Part shown: positions 1 to 5,739 of the stretch, piece after piece
How the letters are laid out: each line of letters begins with the position of its first letter
Position numbering within the stretch: the stretch's first letter is position 1
From: Promicromonosporaceae bacterium
Lineage (GTDB): Bacteria > Actinomycetota > Actinomycetes > Actinomycetales > Cellulomonadaceae
Direction: 5' to 3'
DNA: 25,850 bases
NCBI GenBank assembly: GCA_009780755.1
Contig: WQZL01000004.1
Location: forward strand, 1-25,850
Translations under genes and position numbers: made by a program
Notes under the pieces: model-generated
Told to the model about the DNA's origin: nothing
Databases searched by the model: none
Seen by the model: the letters and a program-made list of their open reading frames with translations, nothing else

Positions 1-665
1 ATGTACGGGCCAGAGCCGACCGGGTTGGTGGTGGCGTCGGGGGCGCCGAATGTGGCAGGCGAGAGCAACATGCCCGGAGGGCCAGCCAGGTTGCGGATAA
101 TCACCGGGTCAGGCTCGGACATGGTGATGGTCACTACGTTGCCATCGGCGGTAGCGTCGGCGATGTGGTCGGCCATTGCCAGATTGACGGCCGAGGAACC
201 CATGAAGTTGTGGATGTTCGCGGCCACGGCCTCGCCATCAACGGGGTTCCCGTCGGTGAAGTAGACACCCTCGCGAATGTTCAGCGTGATGGTCAGGCGG
301 TCATCGGAGACCTCCCAGGCGTAGGCGATGCCGGGGGCGGGGGTGCCGTCGGGGTTCCAACGCAGGATGGTGTCGAACACGGCGGTCATGATGGTCATGT
401 CGTGACCAATTGACAGGCCGTTGACATCCCAACCCGAGGGAATCGACAGCGAACCCATGCGCAGGTGACCGTGAGGCTCGGCGCCGGTGGCGGCGGGCGG
501 GTCAACGGGCGGATCGTCCGTGCCAGGGGCCTCGGTCTCAGCCTCGGTGGGGGTAGGGGTAGCGGCGTCGCCACCGTTGCCATCGTCGTCGCCGCAGGCT
601 GCTAGGAACAGCGCGGCCGTGACGGTTGCCGCAACGGCAACTGATCGTCTGATCTTCAAGGTCAT
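1..665 (-). CDS. Peptide/nickel-type ABC transporter substrate-binding lipoprotein, N-terminal part
   Basis: The frame is open from 665 to the window edge (221 codons), so the C-terminus is missing. The N-terminus is a lipoprotein signal: basic KIRR, a hydrophobic stretch, then the lipobox LAAC with Cys at residue 24. A Thr/Pro/Glu-rich linker follows to about residue 62. The mature part (SWDVN...TAVFDTILRWNPDG...LTITLNIREGVYFTDG) has the N-lobe pattern of family 5 solute-binding proteins, which capture oligopeptides or similar ligands outside the membrane. Substrate cannot be told. The start is ambiguous: the Shine-Dalgarno GAGGGAG touches the ATG at 665 but lies 6 bp from an in-frame TTG two codons later (659), which may be the true start. 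Permease genes, if present, lie outside the window. Confidence 0.85.
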   Translation of the reverse strand, partial: MTLKIRRSVAVAATVTAALFLAACGDDDGNGGDAATPTPTEAETEAPGTDDPPVDPPAATGAEPHGHLRMGSLSIPSGWDVNGLSIGHDMTIMTAVFDTILRWNPDGTPAPGIAYAWEVSDDRLTITLNIREGVYFTDGNPVDGEAVAANIHNFMGSSAVNLAMADHIADATADGNVVTITMSEPDPVIIRNLAGPPGMLLSPATFGAPDATTNPVGSGPY

Positions 666-1006
666 CTCCCTCGATGTGCGCCGACAGTAGTCGGACTTTT
701 GGTCAAACGGCTGCTCGGTGGTGTGCAACCGCGCTGTGCGAACCACCCGGTTGGCGATGCGCTGTACGGCCTGAGCATAATCATTCAATAGGGAATGCTG
801 TCAACATGACGTGGGTGTTGCGCCGTTCGATAACGTTTTCGGGCGCCGCACATGGCAACAGGGGGACCGGTCTAACCTCTGGTTTTACCGCCCAAGCGAC
901 CCGGTTTTTCCGTTCACGCTGGGCAAATACCCTCGAGCGTCGCGCAACATAACGATCTGGTTACAACCAGCCCGTCAATCGGACCTCGGATCAGCAACGC
1001 GGGGCG
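666..1006. other. Intergenic stretch between ribB and the transporter gene
   Basis: I see no credible gene in these 341 bp; the short open frames have no ribosome-binding site or family resemblance. It holds a candidate promoter for the transporter gene (listed separately). A GC-rich imperfect hairpin overlapping the ribB stop (999-1015, GCGGGGC / GCCCGC, 4-nt loop) might help end ribB transcription, but it has no T tract. Confidence 0.5.
774..804 (-). promoter_or_regulatory. Candidate sigma-70-type promoter of the substrate-binding protein gene
   Basis: On the minus strand a perfect -35 TTGACA (804-799) is followed after 19 bp by TATGCT (779-774), or after 18 bp by TTATGC. This would give a leader of roughly 100 nt before the transporter start. 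The long spacer is the weak point. Confidence 0.4.
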
Positions 1007-1609
1007 TCAGCCCGCCGTAACCAGGTCATCGATGGACAGGTATGCCAAGTCATGACGGCGCGCGAACTCCACCAATTCCGCCCCCCGCAGCATGGCACCG
1101 TCCGCTCCCGCCACCTCGCAGATAACGCCCGCTGGACGCAGCCCGGCGGCGCGCGCCAAGTGCACTGCCGCCTCGGTGTGCCCTCGGCGAGCGCGCACCC
1201 CCCCCGGATGTGCGCGCAACGGGAAAATGTGGCCGGGCGCGGTCAAGTCCGCGCGCGTCGTGGTTGGATCGGCCAACAGCCGCGCCGAAAGCGCCCGCTC
1301 GGCTGCGCTGATGCCGGTGGTAACGCCCTTGCGAGCATCCACCGAAATCGTAAAGGCCGTGCGGAACGGGTCGGCATTGTCGGGAACCATCAACGGCAGT
1401 TCGAGTCGATCAATATCCGCCGGGTCAAGGGCCACGCAGATCAGCCCGCGGCACTCGCTCATCAGAAACGCAATCCGTTCCGTTGTGATGTGCTGGGCGG
1501 CGAAGATCACATCGCCCTCGTTCTCCCGCTCCACATCATCGACCACCAGAACTCCCCTACCGGCGGCGATTGCTGCAACGGCAGCGGCCACACGATCAGC
1601 AGCGGGCAT
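1007..1609 (-). CDS. ribB: 3,4-dihydroxy-2-butanone 4-phosphate synthase (RibB), riboflavin biosynthesis
   Basis: Converts ribulose 5-phosphate to 3,4-dihydroxy-2-butanone 4-phosphate plus formate, the four-carbon precursor of the lumazine ring in riboflavin synthesis. The 200-residue protein carries the family signatures in order: DDVERENEGD (about residues 24-33, acidic metal/substrate loop), ARKGVTTGISAAER (about 92-105), PGHIFPL (125-131), RRGHTEAAVHLARAAG (about 141-156) and a CEV segment near 164. There is no GTP cyclohydrolase II domain, so this is the stand-alone form, not the RibBA fusion common in actinobacteria. The frame stays open 37 codons upstream, but GGAG five bases before ATG 1609 and family length favour this start. 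It lies downstream of guaB on the same strand behind a 421-bp gap. Confidence 0.93.
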   Translation of the reverse strand: MPAADRVAAAVAAIAAGRGVLVVDDVERENEGDVIFAAQHITTERIAFLMSECRGLICVALDPADIDRLELPLMVPDNADPFRTAFTISVDARKGVTTGISAAERALSARLLADPTTTRADLTAPGHIFPLRAHPGGVRARRGHTEAAVHLARAAGLRPAGVICEVAGADGAMLRGAELVEFARRHDLAYLSIDDLVTAG

Positions 1610-1826
1610 GAATTCTCCAAAGTGAGGAAGGGCAGGGCAACGCACAGAGCCTACCGCCCCGCCTCCTCCCGTCATCCTGCGCAACTCGCAGGAGAGTTGC
1701 CCGGCAGAAACCATCAACACTAGAGCCTGCGACTACGCGTCGGGTGACGAGAATGCCAGCTGTCCACCCCTGACAGCTCTACGCGCACCCAACGACAACA
1801 TTTGCCGACGTCAGCAAACGATTCAT
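1610..1826 (-). promoter_or_regulatory. ribB 5' leader with competing hairpins
   Basis: Read on the minus strand, GCAACTC (1700-1694), TCCTGC (1693-1688), GAGTTGC (1687-1681) and GCAGGA (1680-1675) follow each other without gaps. Segment 1 pairs with 3, and 2 with 4, so two perfect hairpins are possible but mutually exclusive. Further upstream AGCTGTC (1758-1764) and GACAGCT (1772-1778) form a 7-bp stem with a 7-nt loop. The layout resembles an attenuator, but the conserved FMN-riboswitch blocks were not found. Confidence 0.35.
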
Positions 1827-1835
1827 CCTGCCTGA

Positions 1836-1923
1836 CTCGCCATTTCACCAGGCCCAGCTCGCCGATCCACCAGCACTAGCTCGCCATTTCACCAGGTCCA
1901 GCTCGCCGATTCGCCAAGTGGTT
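1836..1923. repeat. Four-copy 22-bp direct-repeat array (array C), no adjacent ATPase gene
   Basis: CTCGCC starts at 1836, 1858, 1880 and 1902, an exact 22-bp period. Copies 1 and 3 (core CTCGCCATTTCACCAGG) differ at one of 22 bases; copies 2 and 4 share CTCGCCGAT and then drift. Four copies, a short core plus about 6 bp and odd/even alternation match the arrays in front of the two AAA_14 ATPase genes (9831-9922 and 14441-14532). Here no such gene follows on either strand. Confidence 0.75.
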
Positions 1924-2029
1924 TTGACAAGCTCGGCTTGGCGCTCCGGCAACACCTGGCGTGTTCGCAAGCTACAACGCCGGGCTTACCTCCGGCCAAA
2001 CTCGAGCAAGCTCGGCTTGGCGCTCCGGC
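1919..2029. repeat. Pair of 23-bp direct repeats and a REP-like fragment beside guaB
   Basis: An identical 23-bp sequence, beginning CAAGCTCGGCTTGG and ending CTCCGGC, occurs at 1928-1950 and 2007-2029, the second copy abutting the guaB stop. Each contains a small hairpin, CAAGC-TCG-GCTTG. The first is preceded by TGGTTTTGA, which resembles one arm of the GGTTTCGACA...CTCAACC palindromes found elsewhere in the window. It may serve as a guaB terminator, but there is no T tract. Confidence 0.55.
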
Positions 2030-2030
2030 T

Positions 2031-3539
2031 TCACCCGGCGTAGTTAGGGGCCTCGGCGGTCATCTGAACGTCGTGGGGGTGGCTCTCGCGCAGGGAGGCG
2101 GCCGTAATGCGAACGAAGCGGCCCTTCTCCTGAAGTTCGCCGATGGTGCGAGCGCCAACGTAGAACATCGTCTGGTGCAGCCCACCGATGAGTTGGTGCG
2201 TCACGGCCCGCAGCGAACCCTTGAACGGCACTCGACCCTCGATGCCCTCGGGCACGATTAGGGAGTCATCGGCCACCTCGGCCTGGAAATAGCGATCCTT
2301 CGAATACGACTTCTTGCCGCGCGACGACATCGCCCCGATAGAACCCATGCCGCGATACGCCTTGAACTGCTTGCCATTGACCAGGATGGTCTCTCCCGGC
2401 GACTCCTCTGTGCCCGCAAGCATAGAGCCAAGCATGACGGACTCGGCCCCGGCCACAATGGCCTTGCCCAGCTCCCCGGAGTGACGCATTCCGCCGTCCG
2501 CGATCACCGGAATACCGGCGGGCCGAGCGGCCAGCGCCGCCTCATAAACGGCCGTCACCTGCGGCACGCCAACACCGGTTACCACGCGGGTGGTACAGAT
2601 TGAACCGGGACCGACCCCCACCTTGATGCCATCTACTCCGGCGTCCACGAAGGACTGGGCACCGGCGCGGGTGGCAACATTGCCGCCGATCACCTGCACA
2701 TGGCGGGTAGCCGAGTCGCCCTTGAGCCGGGCACACATCTCGATCAGCATCCGCACGTTGCCGTGGGCGGTATCGGCCACAAGCACATCTACGCCCGCGT
2801 CGATCAGGGTGGTTGCCCGCTCCCAGGCGTCGCCGTAGTAGCCGATGGCGGCACCAACCAGCAGGCGTCCCTGGCCATCCTTTGACGCGTTGGGGAACTG
2901 CTCGGACTTTACAAAATCTTTGACGGTGATTAACCCGACCAAGCGCCCGGCGTCGTCCAGCAGCGGCAGCCGCTCGCGCTTGTGTTGTCTGAGCAGCGCG
3001 GTGGCCTCTTCGCGCGAAATGCTGGCCGGTGCGGTGATGAGCGGCTGAGGGGTCATCACCTGAGCCACGGTGGTGGTGGTCCATTCGGCAGCGGGGGTAA
3101 AGCGCAAGTCACGGTTGGTTACCATGCCAATCAAGCGACCGTCCGCGTCGAGTACGGGGAAGCCGGAGATGCGGTACTCCCCGGCGAGGCGGTCGAGTTC
3201 GTCGAGGGTGGCGTCTGGGCCGATAGTGATGGGGTTGTCGATGATGCCGGTCTGGGAGCGTTTGACGATATCTACCTGCCGGGCCTGATCCTCGATGGAT
3301 AGGTTGCGGTGCAGCACGCCGATGCCGCCCTGGCGAGCCATCGCAATGGCCATGCGGGCCTCGGTGACGGTATCCATAGCCGCCGAGATGAGGGGCGCAC
3401 GCAACGAGATCTCGCGGGTCAACCGGGAGGTGGTGTCGATATCCGACGGCGCCAAATCGCTGTAACCAGGCAGCAACAGCACGTCGTCATACGTCAAGCC
3501 GAGCGCATCAAAAGGGGTGCTGAGCAACACATCCGTCAT
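2031..3539 (-). CDS. guaB: Inosine-5'-monophosphate dehydrogenase (GuaB)
   Basis: Oxidises IMP to XMP with NAD+, the committed step of guanine nucleotide synthesis in the cytoplasm. The 502-residue protein is full length. The catalytic loop GVGPGSICTTR puts the active Cys at 315, and NAD/IMP-binding GGNVAT is at 285-290. The mobile flap MGSIGAMSSRGKKSYSKDRYFQ ends with the Arg-Tyr dyad at 416-417. Between the barrel halves lies a CBS-domain pair, about residues 95-215 (FPVLDADGRLIGMVTNRD; LPLLDDAGRLVGLITVKDF). The ATG is 11 bp after the stop of the upstream MerR-like gene and has no clear Shine-Dalgarno, so the two are probably one transcript with coupled translation. Position near whiB3 and groES matches guaB2 of mycobacteria. 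Confidence 0.97.
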   Translation of the reverse strand: MTDVLLSTPFDALGLTYDDVLLLPGYSDLAPSDIDTTSRLTREISLRAPLISAAMDTVTEARMAIAMARQGGIGVLHRNLSIEDQARQVDIVKRSQTGIIDNPITIGPDATLDELDRLAGEYRISGFPVLDADGRLIGMVTNRDLRFTPAAEWTTTTVAQVMTPQPLITAPASISREEATALLRQHKRERLPLLDDAGRLVGLITVKDFVKSEQFPNASKDGQGRLLVGAAIGYYGDAWERATTLIDAGVDVLVADTAHGNVRMLIEMCARLKGDSATRHVQVIGGNVATRAGAQSFVDAGVDGIKVGVGPGSICTTRVVTGVGVPQVTAVYEAALAARPAGIPVIADGGMRHSGELGKAIVAGAESVMLGSMLAGTEESPGETILVNGKQFKAYRGMGSIGAMSSRGKKSYSKDRYFQAEVADDSLIVPEGIEGRVPFKGSLRAVTHQLIGGLHQTMFYVGARTIGELQEKGRFVRITAASLRESHPHDVQMTAEAPNYAG

Positions 3540-3550
3540 GGAGTATCAGT

Positions 3551-4639
3551 CTAGTTGTCTGCCGACCTCTTGCCGACTACGGCGAGTACCTCGTGGAGTA
3601 GGCCGGTGAAAGAGCGGACCCGTTGCACATTCGCGGCGAGTGGTACATCGCTAGCGGAATCTTCGCGACGCAGGCCAACAAAGATGGGCAACGACTCGAA
3701 CTTGTCGTGAACGGCGTAGACCACGTCCAGGTCGGGACGGGCCAGGTTGGTGGCAAGAACTACCGCGGCAGGGCGCACCATTGTTACCAGCTCAAGGGCG
3801 CGATGCGCCGATACCGGCCCCGTGACAATCCGGGCGATAGCCCCGGCGGCCACCAGCGACGCGGCCAGCGCGTGGGCGACCAACGGCACCATCTCATCGG
3901 GGGCAGCGAAAATCAGCGCGATCTTGCTCATCCGACTCGGATGCGCGGCGGACGGCTTTCCCCCCGCGACCTCGACCTGCTCGAAGGTCAAGATGAAGTT
4001 GCGCAGCGCGGTCATGGCCGCATTCGAGAGTACCAACTCTGGGTCCTCACCGGGGGTGCCAAGAACGGTGCGCTGAGCGATGCGCTGCCAGGCTGGCTCA
4101 ACCAGTTGCGTCCACCAGGCTGCTGGATCATCTTGGACGTCCAGGTAAAGCAGCGCGTTGCAGGTGGCTTGGTCATAGCCGAGGGCGGAGTCGATTACGG
4201 CGGCAATACGCGCCGACAGGTTTGTCGGTATCGTGATCGCGTTCGAGTCGGCCATAGAAAAGTCCGCGCTTGGGCCGCCCGGAATGGCGCGCAAGTGGGT
4301 TCGCAGGGAGGCTACCGAACCCAGGGCAGCAGTTTCGGTAGTCAGTTCGCCGCCTGCCCCGATGATATCTGCCGCCGAAACTTCCGACTCCAAGGCGATG
4401 GCCGCCGCATCCGCCGGAGCTACGCCCTCCAACGTCAGGCGGCGCATGATTATCAGACGGGCCACATCTCCTGGGGTGTATCGGCGGTGGGCACCAACGG
4501 TGCGCTCCGAAGGGCCAAGGCCGTAGCGACGGTCCCAGGTGCGCAGAGTTGCCGGGGCCACCCCGAGCCGTCGGGCAACCACGGCAACGGCTAGCCCGGG
4601 GCCGGTCACAGTGCCGATGGATGTCACTCGGGAGATCAC
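3551..4639 (-). CDS. MerR-family regulator with degenerate B12-binding-like domain
   Basis: The N-terminus (about residues 16-68 from the GTG at 4639) is a MerR helix-turn-helix: VARRLGVAPATLRTWDRRYGLGPSERT, then HRRYTPGDVARL. The middle (about 135-225) is helical. The C-terminus (about 238-350, KIALIFAAPDEMVPLVAHALAASL...) has the shape of the cobalamin-binding domain of CarH/LitR-type photoreceptors. However, the DxHxxG ligand-histidine motif reads PDEMVPL, and the W-x9-EH motif of the helical bundle is not evident, so B12 binding is doubtful. A start at 4735 would add 32 codons of AT-rich, atypical composition. The GTG at 4639 sits 6 bp after CAGAAT (4651-4646), a possible -10 for a leaderless transcript. 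The gene is 11 bp upstream of guaB and divergent from whiB3, taking the place of the regulators found here in relatives. Confidence 0.8.
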   Translation of the reverse strand: MISRVTSIGTVTGPGLAVAVVARRLGVAPATLRTWDRRYGLGPSERTVGAHRRYTPGDVARLIIMRRLTLEGVAPADAAAIALESEVSAADIIGAGGELTTETAALGSVASLRTHLRAIPGGPSADFSMADSNAITIPTNLSARIAAVIDSALGYDQATCNALLYLDVQDDPAAWWTQLVEPAWQRIAQRTVLGTPGEDPELVLSNAAMTALRNFILTFEQVEVAGGKPSAAHPSRMSKIALIFAAPDEMVPLVAHALAASLVAAGAIARIVTGPVSAHRALELVTMVRPAAVVLATNLARPDLDVVYAVHDKFESLPIFVGLRREDSASDVPLAANVQRVRSFTGLLHEVLAVVGKRSADN

Positions 4640-4796
4640 GCCCCTATTCTGCCAATTAATATCAGGCCTGCCCTCCTGGGATGCAAATTTTGGCGCGAAC
4701 CGTCCGCGAGCAAATTCGGACATAACACACATCAATAATGGTCATCTCGGCGCTTCGAGTAGCACAATCCGTCAAAAATTGGTAGGGGAAAACCTA

Positions 4797-4825
4797 TTGA
4801 CCAACCCCTGAACAACTTGTAATTT
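4797..4825 (+). promoter_or_regulatory. whiB3 promoter, predicted leaderless
   Basis: TTGACC (4797-4802), a 17-bp spacer and TAATTT (4820-4825) form a strong sigma-70/HrdB-type promoter. The ATG begins six bases after the -10, where transcription should start. No Shine-Dalgarno is present, so the mRNA is probably leaderless. Confidence 0.75.
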
Positions 4826-4831
4826 GGTCAT

Positions 4832-5122
4832 ATGACCGAAATCTCGAGGTTGCCCGGCCCCGTGCTGGAGCTATGGGAATGGCAATATCAGGGTGCCTGT
4901 CGCGAGGTTGACGACACTCTGTTCTTTCACCCCGAGGGTGAGCGAGGCAATACGCGCCGCAAACGGGATGAGGCCGCCAAGGCCATTTGTAGCGAATGCC
5001 CCGTGGTTCAGGAGTGTCGCGAACAGTCGCTACGCGTGCGCGAGCCGTACGGCGTCTGGGGTGGACTCTCCGAAGAGGAGCGTTTCGCGATGCTGGCGAA
5101 GAAACTCACCATCGCCGCGTAA
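4832..5122 (+). CDS. whiB3: WhiB-family iron-sulfur regulator, WhiB3/WhiD type
   Basis: The 96-residue protein has four cysteines in the WhiB pattern (C23, C53, C56, C62), which bind a [4Fe-4S] cluster. The GVWGG turn (74-78) follows, then a basic tail, in this family the part that contacts DNA or sigma-A. The stretch WEWQYQGACREVDDTLFFHPEGERG is typical of the WhiB3 (Mycobacterium) / WhiD (Streptomyces) branch rather than WhiB1 or WhiB2. Location beside groES and guaB supports this. Known members sense redox state and govern redox and lipid metabolism or sporulation; the role here is inferred. Expression should come from the promoter directly upstream, with the mRNA starting at the ATG. Confidence 0.93.
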   Translation: MTEISRLPGPVLELWEWQYQGACREVDDTLFFHPEGERGNTRRKRDEAAKAICSECPVVQECREQSLRVREPYGVWGGLSEEERFAMLAKKLTIAA

Positions 5123-5136
5123 CCAGTTCGAGCAAG

Positions 5137-5174
5137 CGCGAAGCCCCTCACGCCGTAGCGCGAGGGGCTTCGCG
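5137..5174. terminator. Bidirectional hairpin terminator between whiB3 and groES
   Basis: CGCGAAGCCCCTC (5137-5149) and its perfect complement (5162-5174) make a 13-bp stem with a 12-nt loop, placed between two convergent genes. The T tract is poor, as is usual in actinobacterial terminators. Confidence 0.75.
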
Positions 5175-5188
5175 TTGACTCCATAATC

Positions 5189-5212
5189 CTGCGAGCGCGT
5201 AGCGCGGCGCAG
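5189..5212. repeat. GC-rich REP-like hairpin after groES
   Basis: CTGCG (5189-5193) pairs with CGCAG (5208-5212) around a GCGCG/GCGCG core, just past the groES stop. It resembles the ATTCTGCGC...GCAGAAT palindromes common in actinobacterial genomes (compare 16018-16118) and may add to termination. Confidence 0.45.
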
Positions 5213-5214
5213 AA

Positions 5215-5511
5215 TCAGCTGACGACTACCGCCAGGATGTCGCGGGCGGATAGCACCAGGTACTCCTTGCCGGAGTGCTTGATCTCGGTGCCGCCGTACT
5301 TGCTGTAGATGACCTTGTCTCCGACCTTGACGTCAACCGGAATGCGGTTGCCGGAGTCGTCGAACTTACCCTCGCCAACGGCAAGGACGATGCCCTCCTG
5401 GGGCTTCTCCTTGGCGGTGTCCGGGATGACCAGGCCGGAAGCGGTTACCGTCTCGGCCTCGACGGCCTCGATGACAACGCGATCCTCGAGCGGCTTGAAG
5501 GGAACCGACAC
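5215..5511 (-). CDS. groES: Co-chaperonin GroES (Hsp10)
   Basis: Forms the heptameric lid of the GroEL folding chamber. The 98-residue protein is complete: FKPLEDRVVIEAVEAE at the start, the mobile GroEL-contact loop around residues 17-35 (ETVTASGLVIPDTAKEKPQEG), then VAVGEGK, GDKVIYSKYGGTEIK and the terminal DILAVV. The start is a GTG at 5511 with a near-perfect GAGGAGGT five bases upstream. A CIRCE operator lies further upstream, so HrcA heat-shock control is likely. The next gene is the convergent whiB3, so no groEL follows. In mycobacteria and Streptomyces a groEL1 gene lies between these two. Confidence 0.97.
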   Translation of the reverse strand: MSVPFKPLEDRVVIEAVEAETVTASGLVIPDTAKEKPQEGIVLAVGEGKFDDSGNRIPVDVKVGDKVIYSKYGGTEIKHSGKEYLVLSARDILAVVVS

Positions 5512-5626
5512 GTCGGACCTCCTCTTTCCTCTTGCTTGATGGACTTTGGATTTGGCTTCGCTGCTGGCCGTCGTCGCGGGTGCCGGCGCAGCGCCGAAGC
5601 GCAGTGGCCCACTTTAGCAACTTCCG

Positions 5627-5653
5627 TTAGCACTCTGCCACCCCGAGTGCCAG
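5627..5653 (-). promoter_or_regulatory. CIRCE operator (HrcA site) upstream of groES
   Basis: TTAGCACTC, nine bases, then GAGTGCCAG: the first half matches the CIRCE consensus TTAGCACTC-N9-GAGTGCTAA fully and the second at seven of nine positions. It lies about 115 bp before the groES GTG. HrcA bound here would repress groES and release it on heat shock. Confidence 0.9.
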
Positions 5654-5674
5654 TGTCTCTGTTGCGACCTCGAT

Positions 5675-5732
5675 TCGTGCCGTTTGTATCGGGTCGTGCG
5701 CTATAGGGCACGATTCGCCACAAACGGCACGA
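5675..5732. repeat. Nested inverted repeat between the SWIM-protein gene and groES
   Basis: TCGTGCCGTTTGT (5675-5687) is the exact reverse complement of 5720-5732. Inside the 32-bp gap TCGTGC (5694-5699) pairs with GCACGA (5708-5713). The 6-bp TCGTGC motif thus occurs four times in alternating orientation. It lies just after the stop of the SWIM-protein gene and upstream of CIRCE, so it could be the operon terminator or a groES operator. Confidence 0.7.
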
Positions 5733-5739
5733 TCCCACG

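Noticed and set aside
1675..1700. H-type pseudoknot in the ribB leader
   Set aside because: The four pairing segments have no linkers, so both stems could not form together; alternative hairpins are the simpler reading.
1610..1800. FMN (RFN) riboswitch before ribB
   Set aside because: The conserved CCGGCGGT block and the rest of the core were not found; only a GGATG...GGGAG-like stretch resembles its 3' end.
3623..4594. 323-codon plus-strand open frame opposite the MerR-like gene
   Set aside because: Antisense shadow without family resemblance; the minus-strand gene has clear domains and neighbours.
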